NCBI GenBank assembly: GCA_905221605.1
Contig: CAJNDS010002537.1
Span: 62,001 to 126,000, forward strand
Direction: 5' to 3'
Length of the DNA stretch: 64,000 bases
DNA from: Symbiodinium natans
Lineage: Eukaryota; Sar; Dinophyceae; Suessiales; Symbiodiniaceae
Below, in pieces: positions 42,909-54,494 of the stretch; position 1 is the stretch's first letter, and every line of letters starts with the position of its first letter. The notes under the pieces are model-generated. The model saw nothing but the letters and a program-made list of their open reading frames with translations. It was not told where the DNA came from and made no database searches. Both the position numbers and the translations under genes were made by a program.

Positions 42909-44589
42909 CTACTCAGTTGCAAACGTCTTGAGGGCACAGCTTGGGGTGGCGTCGGCAGTCCTGCCGCTCTCGCTCGCGCGCGTCTGTCCAGGAAGCACGT
43001 ATGTCCAGGCCACGCATCGCAAGTCGTTCAAGCAAAAGTCGGAACAGTTTTGGGCATTTGCAGCGTCAGGTGCATGTGGACTCATCGGGAAGTTCATGTA
43101 GTCAATTCCAGGGATGTCTGTCGTGTTCAGGATCTGCCCACCAAGAGGGTTCGAAGTCAGGCCAACACTGGCGTATTGCGTTGCGGACACTTCGCGGATG
43201 CGAAGCCCAAGGAACGCCTCAGGCTCAATGTCAAAGAGGTCCTGCGGGAACGTAATGGTGGCGATGATTTCTTGTTGCTGGGAGCCTCCCGGCTTCACAA
43301 GATTCAAAGGGCTGGTAGCGGAAAGCACTTGCGGAACCGCCGAATGGTAGAGGGTCTCCTGGCGCAAGCCATCCAGCGAGGGAAGCGGGTATACTCGGAG
43401 GGTGCGGTACTGGGAGTCGTATTCCATGACTCGCGGAAGTGCCTGCAGACCGGCCCACTTTCCATTTGATAACCCATACTCCCGGACCCATCCGAATATG
43501 ATACGCCTGTTCATGACAGGGTCGAAGAAGGACTTGGAGGCATAGTAGTTTCCATAATCCAGTGGGACTGCGCTGCCCATCCGGACAAACTCCCTGCTCT
43601 CCCAGTCAAAGAGACCGAGCCAGTAGAAATCCAACGTGACGACCATCATGGACAACTTCAAAACCCAAATGCCAGCAGGGCTCATGATGTCGTCAGCTTC
43701 TGTAGGTTGCAGGTTAAAGAAGTCGGGGCACTCAAACATTCCCCGCGGCACATAGTTCTCTTGAAGCAGTATGCTGTCAAAGCTCCACCTCCGAAACGAA
43801 GAGTCGGCCGAGTAGCCAACCACTGCAGCTACCGGTGCACCGGCTGCCTCGCCACCCGCACCCTTCAAGCTGGTCGCTAGGTGCATGAGGTAGAGCTGGC
43901 GCCTCTCATCCCACAATGCAGTCGTAGGGTCTCGGAAGATCGTGATGCTCAGGCCACCTGGTGGCACTGAAGCGATGACCGGGTTGTCGGGATCTTCCTG
44001 CCACTCGATCAGCATCGGGTCGGAAGTGTTCTTGGGCCACGCCAAACACTGGAGTTGAGCTTTTGTGCCTGCACAGGTGTAGGCAATGATCGGATGGCTG
44101 CCATTCACCAAGGTCACCGAGCCGGAGTAAAACCCGGCATCCGCGTATGGGTACTTGGAAGGATTGAACCTCAGGGCTTCCGTCACGCCCACGTGCTCCC
44201 AAGTGACGCCGTCCCAGCTCACGACGTGGTACCAAGACATATTCCCCCAGTTTGCACCGCCGGGGTTGTATTGCATCCACAGATGGATTAGGCCAGTTCT
44301 GGGGTCGCGGAAGGGCCCGTTGGGATCGTTGATCCAATTTTCCTTGGTAGCCCAGCAACCATATCACAGTAAGGGCACCCTTCTTTTTGGGATGGCCACT
44401 TCATAAAGGGAACCCAGAACCAAAAAAAAAAAAAGAGTAAAGGGCACCACTGGGCCACCAAGCTTCAGGTGGCCGCACATGAAACACAGGAAAGTAGGGG
44501 TCAGCCTCGGGATCGGAAGCAGCTGAAAGTCCTCCGAGCAGAGCAGCCAGCATGGCCAGCACGGGATGCACAAAAGAAGCCATGGACAT
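42909..44589 (-). CDS. secreted glycoside hydrolase family 32 (invertase/fructosidase type)
   Basis: Two exons, 44589-44467 and 44342-42909, joined by a 124-nt GA-AG intron, predict 518 residues. Exon 1 starts ATG at 44589 and encodes a signal peptide (SFVHPVLAMLAALLGGLSAA), then FHVRPP. The join creates HVRPPENWINDPNG, the hallmark nucleophile motif (Asp47). RDP is at residues 178-180 (Asp179, transition-state stabiliser) and the ECPDFF motif carries the acid/base Glu245. IFGWVREYG and the five-bladed propeller spacing fit GH32, which hydrolyses sucrose or fructans. The end (NCSDFCLNDLRCVAWTYV, then SCALK) looks like a PAN/Apple-type Cys module rather than a full GH32 beta-sandwich, which may be shortened. 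Four or more NxS/T sequons support secretion. The alternative is a fructan-active rather than sucrose-active enzyme. Confidence 0.9.
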
Positions 44590-44594
44590 TGCTC

Positions 44595-46640
44595 AAATGT
44601 CTTATCTACACGTCCGACATCGTCCCAAAAAAGACACCAGTCTCTGCCAAGAGCCCAAATGACAACCCAAGCATGTTCCTTGCTTGGTCTCACACACGGC
44701 ACAAGCAAGAGCTGGTTGCGCATGGGATGGCCCTAAACCCCACAAGCCAGATTGTGATTGTGATTGGTTCTCAAAGTAAAAGAGATGGATAGAGCGAAAG
44801 CAAAATGAATATGGAAAACGAAATCACTTGCTATAGAGACACCCAGTCAATGCGCAAGTCAATGTGCCAAGAATCCCCTTAGAACTTAGAAGCTACTTAG
44901 AAGAATTTCGTGACGCACCAAAAACCCAAACGAATTCAATGCTGACAGGCGTGCCGAAATTAGAAGTGAGCTAGAGATCGCGTGAACTTATTGCAAAAAA
45001 GCGAGGCCTGGAGCACAACTCTGTTCTGGACTATTGTGGTTGCCCCCTGCCAAACAAATCACCAGTCGCAAGGCAAGGAAGGAACGAAATTGCCTGTAAC
45101 TGCATGCATCGCTCTCACCGGGTGGAGGTTTCGACGCTTACTCTCGCACGCGGCCGGCAAGGTAAACAGGATAGAGATTTAAGGGTAAAACCTGAGGGTT
45201 TCTGGCCCGTAGTGCTTCAACTCAGCATAGCCTAGCGCATGCACAGAAAGGCCATAAATCTGGAAAGTCCAATTCGAGCCAAAGGCTCCGTTGCAAGAAA
45301 GCCATTGAAACTTGAGCTGAGTTTGCGTGAATAATGGAAGCTTCGCTGTTGTCGACAGGAGCAGCGTTGCCCCGCGTTTCCAGCCGGCTCACCACGACAG
45401 CCCCGGCATTTGGCAGGGGGGGAAGTGCAAGGCCTCCTATTCACCTGAATCCAAAACCTCTCCGCTCGAGCGTAATGCCTCTAGACCGCTGAACCTCACG
45501 CACAGACAAGGCATCACATCTCAACACATCTTTCTGCTCCCGCGGCGCAGAGCTCAACTAACGCCTTCAGCGGAACATGCGCTTGCCCAGTTCATCACCT
45601 GAGCCCAACGGTGATGCTTCCTGAGCCCCAAATAAAATCCTAACTCCCAAACCCAACAAACAGCACAGTTGGAAGGAAGCTGCAAAGGGTCCTCAGGGCT
45701 CTCCCCCCAAAGTCGGGCTCTGGCTGGAAGGGTGCGATGATCGGCTCTGGTTGAAGGTAATTAAACATAAGTAACATAACCACTCATGGTTTTTCGCACC
45801 GTGGGGTTGAGGGAATGCTGGTAGATGGCACACGGTCTGAGGAAATTGAAGTCGAAACTTTCCCCATCGCATGCGAATTCAAGCGATTTAACAACACGTG
45901 AAGGCGAAACGGCAGGCAGCAAGATGCTTCGGCAAAATCTGCTGTTCACACTTCTTGGCAACAGAGGCGGCATGGAATGACCTTGCCTGAATTGATTCTC
46001 CTTGGTAATGCACGCAAACTGAAAGGCAACGGCAACGCACCGATGTTGCTCTGCCAAATTTGGCTGGAACTAGGTTGATCCCAGTGGGCACACTGAGCAT
46101 GCAGCAGTTTAACAAAGCGCACAGCACCAAGCAGCAACATTTCTGCCACATACACCAAACATGCATCACGTGAGAAGCTCTCGGCTTCCATGGCTGTCTG
46201 AATGCTTCACGCATGCTCTTGGAGCGTGCCTTTGCGCTGGGTTTCTGCCACAGCAAGTTTGCTGCCGGGAACCCTGACTGGAGGCAACAGTGTGAATGGA
46301 ACTGCATGGCTTGTCGACTCTATCAAACACACAAGTCCAACACCAACTAGGAGATATTGCTAAACACTCTAGGCCTTGCACATGGGCTCACTGTGCAGAA
46401 CAACTGGTGCATTTGGCCAATGAAGCTCGAAACTGACGGAAAAGGCCAAGTCTCTAACGGATTGTGCGCCGTGCGCCTATTCTACGGGCGACGATCAACA
46501 GCAAGAAATTGCCTTACTTGGCAAGCAGCTCTTGAACCTTGGTGTTGCAGTCCACATCTCACCAACACGAGTCAAGCGGTGGCCATCTTTGCCCGGCGCC
46601 AGTGCTGCGCAGCAAGTGAATACCTGCACGCAAAGCTCGC
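44595..46640. other. no supported gene
   Basis: Open frames on both strands (for example minus 45888-46307) lack motifs and splice logic. Confidence 0.4.
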
Positions 46641-46689
46641 ACGTATAAATGAATATCTATATCTACGCACAAATGAACTCTGCATCTTT

Positions 46690-46870
46690 ATCTGTAAGCT
46701 TATACTCATACTTATACTCATACTTATACTTATCCTTATACTTATACTTATACTTATACTTGTACTGTACTTGTACTTGTACTTGTACTTGTACTTCTAC
46801 ATATACTTATACTTATACTTGTACTTATACTTATACTAACACTGATGCTTATACTTGTGCTTATACGCAC
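46690..46870. repeat. (CTTATA)n / (CTTGTA)n microsatellite
   Basis: About 28 hexamers of the type CTTATA with CTTGTA variants. Tyr/Leu-rich frames here are repeat translations. Confidence 0.9.
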
Positions 46871-46909
46871 TCACCCGAAGCGGACCAGCCAAGTCTTGTT
46901 GCTGGCCCA

Positions 46910-47500
46910 AACATTCGTCTTGCCACCCAATGTATCTTGGCTAGACATGTCTCCCATGGTGTTGAGGATCTTTCCAACAGTCCCCAAAATTCCCGTGCTG
47001 ATTGAGGAAGGCATAGATGACCTCGAAAGGAATCTCAATGACATCTATCAAGATCCAAGGCTTTCCCTTTATTGCCGGCAACTTGTGGAAACGGTCATTC
47101 TTCAACACAGTCTGCGGGGCACGTCTTGGCTTCGGAGGATTCTACGGGGTCGAAGGACCGGTGCTCTTTACTACCAAGGAGTTCAAGAGGGGCACCACCC
47201 AAGACTTCCAGAACAGCAGGCCGGAACATTAAGTCAGCTGAGCTGAGCGCCGCGTTCTTCCAGATTTTGGACACCAAGACTTCTACTGCACCTGGCAACT
47301 TCTCCAAGCCGAGGCCGGAAGCACCCAGCAAATCTCTCATAGTGTGCTTTGAATCCGCCACCTTCAATTGTCATCGCAACCTTGCGAGCTGCAGCTTTCC
47401 CTGTCGTCCCAAGTCCCCTTGATTCAGCCGTAGCCCTCTTCTGCACCATCAAGGCCTCGTCCATCTTCGACCTGGACATGCCTCGTCTTCGCACACGTCA
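46910..47500 (-). pseudogene. decayed gene, frame-shifted
   Basis: Protein-like minus-strand pieces follow one another in different frames: SRSKMDEALMVQKRATAESR (near 47460), then KHTMRDLLGASGLGLEKLPG (near 47340), then VPLLNSLVVKSTGPSTP (near 47180), then after an in-frame TAG RFHKLPAIKGKPWILIDVIE and IPFEVIYAFLNQHGNFGDC (near 47090-46980). The last part looks like a real folded segment. A plus-strand frame (47017-47232) is also open, so orientation is not certain. No family recognised; a mobile-element origin is possible. Confidence 0.35.
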
Positions 47501-47504
47501 GCCG

Positions 47505-49435
47505 CACCAGCGCGAGTGCGATAGTCCGAATCAAGCCTTTTGAGCATATCATGGCTTGAGCTCCTCGCCGAAGCTTTGGGTGGAGGGCAGATCCCAGAAG
47601 CAGCTCCCTCCTACAACAAGCACGTGTCGTCGCCATGTCGCTTGCCTGCCAGCTTCCCCACAAGAACCGATGCAAGGCCTGAGTTGGCTGAGCACACAGG
47701 ATCGTGAAAACTTCAAGGATCACATATCCACTCTGTTGATGCTGGTTGCTCTGGCATGCTCTGGCATGCTCTGGCCTGAGTGCTGCAAGGTAGAAAGAAT
47801 CCACGTCTGGGCTGCACTGCAGGAAGTCGGTCACTACTCTGAGCACCACGCACATCAGTCCAGTAGAGGATGGCATTCGGTTGCACTCAGAGAGTGTGCG
47901 GGGCATCTTGTTCCTCAGGTAGGTGTGTGTGTGTGTGTGCGCACAACTCGCCGGGCCATTTCCTCTCGCACGGTGACACGACCCAACGGAGGCCCTTGGA
48001 CATGGGAACAGAAGTAACTAGCTGACCCTCGGAAGCTCCTCGATGTCAGGAACAATCCAACCACATTGACTGCGGTGCTACGAGTAGATGGTCAGTGCTC
48101 TACTTTACGGTCTGGTTTTCTGTGCCCCAGTCAACCCGTTACACAAAAGGCAAGCATACTTCGGGCATTTCCCTAAATAGACCACTAATAATGTACCTCC
48201 AAAAACTGTGGTCTTTACTGCAGGACCCCCTCAAAATAGGGTACAGCCTATTTCCTAAGCCCTTGTTTAGAGAACTTCTTTAGAGAACTGGCCAAATGCT
48301 CAAGGCAGGTGGCTTTCGGCCATGGTCCACGACATCGTCGAGCTCGGCCTCTGACATCCCTGCGCGTCCTTGGCAGAACAAAGGCTTTGGGTTCAGAGCC
48401 CTTTGGACGTATGGCTTCAGCATGTCTACGCATGTATAAGAATTTTTAAGACTCTTTAAGACTGGTGCAAGTAGGGGCACATGCTGGGCACATAGAGATT
48501 CAATAACTTACTGAGAAGCCGGCCTTTGATGAAACCATTGAATCGCGCAAGTCCTGTGCAGCTCCGAGACATTGCCCCATGTGTGCAGAAGACATCGCAT
48601 GTCAGTTGTGGTTCCCACCACATCCCTTTCAAATGCTCAGGTGGCATACGACTTGATCTGACCCCAAGTCCTACCCCTTAGTAGTGCTAGCAAGTACGAT
48701 TCAGAGGACTGCACGGTTCATGCGGCACCTTGCACACAGAGCCTTGCGACAAAATAGCAAACCGAAGTTGTACAAGCTGCATGCCAGGACAGTCCCGGGT
48801 GATCAGTGTGCATCTCGCAAACGGCGCGAAGATCGCCACGATCTGAAGAGCAGCCGCTACTCCAGATTTGCATGCTTTCACACTTGCCCAACAGAGTCCA
48901 CGAACATTTTCACGAAATCTTCAAAGGCAAACCCCGACTCAAGCTACCCCGTCACTGAGCTCCGCACCCAGAAAATGAAAGGGATGACTACCAGAGGCAG
49001 CTGTGTATCAAAGCATTGGCGCATCAAAGCCATAATTCAACCTTGCACTGTCTGTGGCTCGCACGACCACCGCCGCATATAGTGCATGTGCGAAAGTGTG
49101 CTAACATGCCTCACTTTTGTGCTCTGAGGTGCAGGGCCACTGTTTCGCAAGCTTGCGCGAGACGAGGGGTCTCCTACAGGTGGGATGTTTCCAACAGGTG
49201 GCAACGTCTGGAAATTTGATAGTTCCAGCTTCTCAAATATCCGGCATCTTCACATTGACGTAGATGTGGATCCGCGACCTCAGCGTTCCGGGCGCATCAA
49301 AGTAAAACAACCAGAATGCTTCCATCAGGACAGCTTGCAAAGAGTAAGATAACACAAACAGCCATCTGCAAGTGCATATTCCGGCAAACAACATGGCGTC
49401 GATTCAGTTTTCATAACACGCAGGGTCGGGATCAC
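47505..49435. other. no supported gene
   Basis: A triple 10-bp-period repeat (CTGGCATGCT) lies at 47748-47776 and a GT microsatellite at 47920-47940. Overlapping frames are open on both strands without motifs. Confidence 0.4.
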
Positions 49436-49442
49436 GCCGTGC

Positions 49443-50809
49443 TCATGCTCTTCCATCGCGGATAGCATTGCGGCCACCCAACGAACAGTGATACTCATGC
49501 AACATGTTTGCGACATTCAGGCCTTGCCGCTTCCAGGTTTTGAGTTGCCGCCGCTCGGCATACATCCATCGCTTCACGCTTCCCAAAGATGGCGCCAAGT
49601 TCTCCAAGGCATCTTTCACATCAGGATCCTCTAAGAATCTAGCAGATGCAATCTTCTCAGCCTCTTCTGTAGTGTCGGCCTCTCCGAAATACTGCTGCGA
49701 GTTAAAGCACGGCACTCTGAGAGCGGTGAAGAAACGGCCGCTCAAGGTGTGCCTAGTCACAAACTTGATATCTTCGGTGGTCACCGCCCTGTTCAAGTAG
49801 CGCTCCAGAAACAGAGTCACGGCGGTCTTGGGGTGCAAGCCCTCCACTGACATGCCAGGTCTTGGAGGAGAGTCGACGCGTCGTTTTCTCGATCCCGGCT
49901 TCGCCTTTCTCTTTGGAAGTGGCGCCTCGACCTTCGGAAGCTAAGAAAAATTTAGGCTGAGCCCCAAACACCACTGTACGATAGATCCAGAATGAAACTT
50001 GTAACACTCTCAAAACTTATGAGTACAGTCATACTTTATCCAACTTCAGGCTGCCCACAAGCCTTGTCTCCCTCTTTGGAGTCGTCCTCCTTGTCTTTTC
50101 CCTTCCAGTCGTCCTCCTTGTCTCTAAGCAGGAGGAGTTCCAGCTACTGTCCAAGGGCAGAATTGTTGCTATCGAAACGCACGCAGCGACGTAAAATGAT
50201 TTGCTCCGTCTGTCGGTCGAGCCTGCTCGCCGGTCGTGCCAGACGAGCACCTGCATCACGCAATACATGAAGAAACGCACGTGCGTGGATTATAGCCCAC
50301 CTACACCTCAGCAACCAACAAGCGAGCCATAGTGGTGAAATAGGGCCAGGCTTCAATCGTTCTATCCTGGTGCTACTGGGGCGGTTCATGTTGTCACGGC
50401 TTAGCCAATGCCGTCAAAATAAAGACGGCATGTCACTGAGAAACTTGGGAGACAGGTCCAGAATTCAGCCACTAGAAGCCTAAATCCACACATCCACCCA
50501 AGAAGCGGTTTCGGGATTTTGCTCGGGGCCTCCTTTCAAGCTTCACTGGCGTCAGGGTATCATCCTGCCGTGACTTTCTGGGTGCAGCACAAACGCGGTG
50601 CAATCCAAGAGTGCTTCGAGTAACTAGCAAAGCTGACAACGAAGGCTTCACAGCTTAACTGATCATGTATAGCCATAGTCAAATGGTGCAGAAGCCAATT
50701 GTGTCGAACCCAGAAGCGGCACCAAATTCGCAGCAGCCCGCGCCTGTGTGGGCACATCCTTTTCGGGCCGTGTCAAGGTCAAGCCCGGAGAGTACTCCTC
50801 GCCGGCCAT
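49443..50809 (-). CDS. nuclear protein with dsRBD-like domain (partial model, possible relict spliced leader)
   Basis: The best exon, 49931-49443, follows a CCGAAG-G acceptor. It starts with a basic bipartite nuclear-localisation-like stretch (PLPKRKAKPGSRKRR), then a domain with dsRBD-like alpha-beta-beta-beta-alpha spacing: KTAVTLFLERYLNRAVTTED, SGRFFTALRVPCFNSQQYFG, TEEAEKIASARFLEDP. It ends ...NAIRDGRA and stop. An acidic exon near 50130-50048 reads DKEDDWKGKDKEDDSKEGDK. A start exon, ATG at 50809, reads MAGEEYSPGLTLTRPEKDVP and ends near a GC donor at about 50675 (or at TGA 50665-50663). Just upstream, minus 50851-50841 is TTTGGCTCAAG, matching the 3' end of the dinoflagellate spliced leader. 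That the three exons belong together is inference. The dsRBD assignment rests on spacing and the AE..AS..FL helix only. Confidence 0.55.
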
Positions 50810-50859
50810 TGTTCCCTAATCGGAGAAACGGAATCTGTGACTTGAGCCAAATATTGACA

Positions 50860-52615
50860 GACAAGTAACTCACCAACTTGCACCCATGCGTCTTCAAAGG
50901 TGACTGCTCTGGTCGCATCATCTCAGTGAGACACCTCTGTTCATCAACCGTCATCGAGACGACCTTCGACCACTACAGGATCTCACTCACTCAAAGGCTG
51001 GGAGACGCTCAGCCCCCGGCCAGGAGGCGCACGCTCTGTCCATCCACCTTGCCCAAGAGGCAGCACGCAGGGCCACACGAGTCCAGATGGTTCAAAGATG
51101 TCGGACAAAGCTCCACATGCGCGGAACACCTCCAACACTGAACTTGGCGGTGTGAGAGGCTTTGGACGCAGTCTCCACAGCTAGGGCCCAGGAGGCTCAG
51201 CAGGTTTCAGGGTCTCAGAACTTTGCATTCCTTGCGCCGAGAGTCCATGTTGCAGCCATCACATAAGGTCCCTTTGTGCACCTTAGCTGGGCTTCTGGCG
51301 TGCTCTTGGCAACCCGACTCTTGCGGCAGCCCACCTGGACCTGGAGCCTACAACCTCGAGCTCTGCACTTCAAACCTCAGCACAACCCCGTGCCTCTTGG
51401 CCGTAGCAGAGCAGTCTGCGGAAGCTCCTGCAGCACCGCGCCAAATCATGTCACACGGCCCCAAAACAAACCTCTTCAGCCGACATGGAAGCGCACTGTA
51501 CCCGTGCCCTTGAACTTGCACGGACGTCACCTGCAGCAGGCAATGCCGCCTGTTCGGTGCACCTACCAGCTTGCACGGGTGAACACGAATAGGCAAACTC
51601 GCGCTTTCTGATTGTAAACAAAGGATCTGGGAACAACTCTACGCTGCACCTACCACCTTGGCTGGTCCTTCATGCTTCTCATGCGCACATCTAGGAGCTA
51701 ATAACCCCGAGCTTGAGCGTAGACGGGGACTTTCGCTTCAAGACTGCGAAGGAAAAGCCTCAGCATCATCCTCCTCGGTCGATGCTGTACATGTGGATGT
51801 GGGCCTCGTCACATCCCAGTCATCCCGCGCATTCTCCGTGACATGACAGGTGCATTTCTCCGCCTGGGCCGACGTCGCTGCTGCCTCTCTGCCAAGCCTC
51901 CGTCGCTGGCCCGGCAGCTCGTGGGTGCGAAGGTCTCCTGAGTCTCCTGTTCCATCTCTTCTGCAGACGCCAGCTCCTGGCAATTTCGCAAGGAACGCCG
52001 TGCTCACAGCAGAAGGATTGCATGTTGAAACTTGAGTGAAAGGAAGGCTGTGTTCAGGGTTGCACATGTCTAGATCACGGAGTCGGGATGATGGGCACGC
52101 TTCGGCTGTAGTGTGTGTGTGTGTACTTGCAGCACAAATTGCACTGTCCAAATATTCGGGAAGTCGGACACCACTTGCCCATGGGAAAACAACGATGTGC
52201 AACAGACCCAAGAACCCAGTCATTTAGCGACGTTCGGGATCAGAAGTCTTGAGGATGGCCTTCCATCTTATGACTGCCAAGGCTCCGATTCTCTGTTCGC
52301 GGGCCCTTCCGCCAACAGTGGCCGATGTGAATCGGTCCTGCATTTGCCAGCTGTTCTCTCTCTCTCCTCTCCAGGCTAGCGGTTTGCGCTCGGACCCTTG
52401 CTGTGCCCCTGAACAAGCTGATCTTCGCGAATGCAGGGTGGATATCGGTAAGGAATGAAACAAACCTGAAGGAAGCTTGCATGAAGTGCTGAAGTCCTGG
52501 CTTGGCCCGCTTGGCTGGAGAGCGTGGCCGCGGCAGCTGAGCTTTCCGACATTTTTCATGGCTCGCTGATGCAACAGGGGCTCTTCCTTGCGCAAAAGCT
52601 CCGTGTAACGGAATC
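50860..52615. other. no confident gene
   Basis: A minus-strand frame near 52670-52480 is mildly protein-like (KFHERAQGVPHVFSIEQIPL) but lacks partners. The remaining frames look random. Confidence 0.35.
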
Positions 52616-52621
52616 TGCTCA

Positions 52622-53192
52622 ATGCTAAACACGTGTGGTACTCCCTGCGCCCGTTCGTGGAATTTGTACACAAACGTGCTGCAGAAAGCCAGGGAAGTGT
52701 TGTCTCAGGCTATGGGTGTTCAACTGTTCTTTGGCACTCCAACTCTTGCACATTTGAGTGGTGGCGTGCAAAAATTACTGTAGAGTGTTTCTCCACAGCT
52801 TTTTGAAACAGCAAACAGTTTGTGCTTCATGGTGGTCGCTCTGGGAGTCAGCAATGGGGCTACGGCCAAAGTCATTGAAAACATTGCGACTGTGCCTGTG
52901 CGAACTGCCTTCATTTGTGCACAGAGAACCTGCTAGGACCTACTTCTTTGTTGGTGCCGGTCCAGTGACCATGGATTCAAAAAATGGCTGGTTCTTGTCT
53001 AGATCCAATCAAAAAGAATGTCGGGCTGATCATGTTGATGAGCATGATGAGGCATCGACCCCCTCGACATTGCCGTCTTTGCAGTATTGGCCCATGAGGT
53101 CCATGAAGCACTCTTTTCAGTGTGATATAAAAGTCTCCGGTTCGTATTGGCTCTTGTGGGATCCTTGTAAGGTTCATTTTGTAAAGCTATAG
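52622..53192 (+). pseudogene. plus-strand reading frame broken by stops
   Basis: From ATG at 52622 the frame reads NLYTNVLQKAREVLSQAMGV and QLFFGTPTLAHLSGGVQKLL, then TAG (52781-52783). It continues in the same frame as NSLCFMVVALGVSNGATAKV and IENIATVPVRTAFICAQRTC before a second TAG. Further right another frame gives GIDPLDIAVFAVLAHEVHEA. The stretches between stops look like one decayed protein, unrelated to anything I recognise. Its plus orientation is exceptional here, and a retroposed origin is plausible. Confidence 0.4.
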
Positions 53193-53199
53193 ATGGTGT

Positions 53200-54175
53200 G
53201 AGGGTTTCGGGCTTAAGATTTTGAATTTCGTGTTCGTGTCTTGCCCCGCTGGACTTCATGCCTTACATTCGGGACTGCCGCCAAGGTTTTTGCAGGACTA
53301 CAAGGGTGTAAGCGAGCGCGAAGGCTGTGAAGGAGTTTTAAATTGTTTTTTGCCCTGTGTCCCGCCTCGCTTCCCGCCGCGCATCCAAAGCGTTCGAGTT
53401 AGCCCTCAAGCTCTGAGCCCAAGCCTCACAGCCCCAGACTCTATAAATCTTGAGCCCCTTCAGTGGAGGCATGCGGGGCCTAGTTTTGGGACACGTGCGA
53501 GTTCCCTGTGCAGCAGGATGCCACAACTCTGCAGATTCATGTCTGGCCGGTACTGCGAGACCCAAGCTTGATGTGAACGACGACCACGGTGGTCGTTAAA
53601 TGTGGGTGCAGGTCTGCGCACGCACTCATGTTCCGCACATGACGAGTAACCTGCTCGGTAGCAAGCCCAAAATCACTCAATGCGGATTGCGGCAACTGTG
53701 CAGTCACAAAACATGACCTGGACCTTGCAAACCCAAAACCTGAAAACCTACCTTCAACATAATCTTGGCACAGGCTCACATGTCTGCGAGATGGCTTCGT
53801 TGGCGTGGCTAGGATGTGACCGCCACGCCCCCTTCAAGCAGCAAAAAGTTTTCAAAAAAACGAGAGAAAACCAGAAAAATCCAAAACGGTAAAAAGTGCA
53901 ATCCAAATCACAAACATGACTGCCAGCATGAAGGTTTGTGGCATGTACACAAGAATAACGTCACTCCTCAGCACGTCACTCCCCTCTACGTCCCTCTCTG
54001 TTTGTCTAAGCTCGACGTGAATTATGAGGGGGAAGATCGTAGAGCCATCCCGCTTGAGGACTGCGCAGCTACTTTCGTGAGTGCGTGGGCTGGCGCAACA
54101 GGACCAAGGCTGTTGCATACATCCCCCCAGGGGCACAAAGAAGACGATGGGAAAAAGAAACGCAAATTGCAATAG
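53200..54175. other. no supported gene
   Basis: No motif-bearing frame; short A-rich stretches near 53840-53900. Confidence 0.4.
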
Positions 54176-54179
54176 ACAA

Positions 54180-54205
54180 TTAGCAGTAGAAGTAGAAGCA
54201 GTAGC

Positions 54206-54255
<50 letters not shown>

Positions 54256-54256
54256 C

Positions 54257-54291
<35 letters not shown>

Positions 54292-54294
54292 GAA

Positions 54295-54366
<72 letters not shown>

Positions 54367-54376
54367 TAGTAGTAGA
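54180..54376. repeat. (TAG)n microsatellite
   Basis: About 60 near-perfect triplets with a few CAG, GAA and TGG interruptions. Poly-Thr, poly-Leu and poly-Val frames on both strands are artefacts of it. Confidence 0.95.
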
Positions 54377-54494
54377 TGGGGACCTTTTTCTGCTGCAGGC
54401 ACGGACTGTCTTGGGCTGGATAGAGGAGTCCCCGTTTTGGAGATCCACAAGAGATCCGCAGCTTCCCACAACAAGAGCTTACAAGCCCGCCTCT

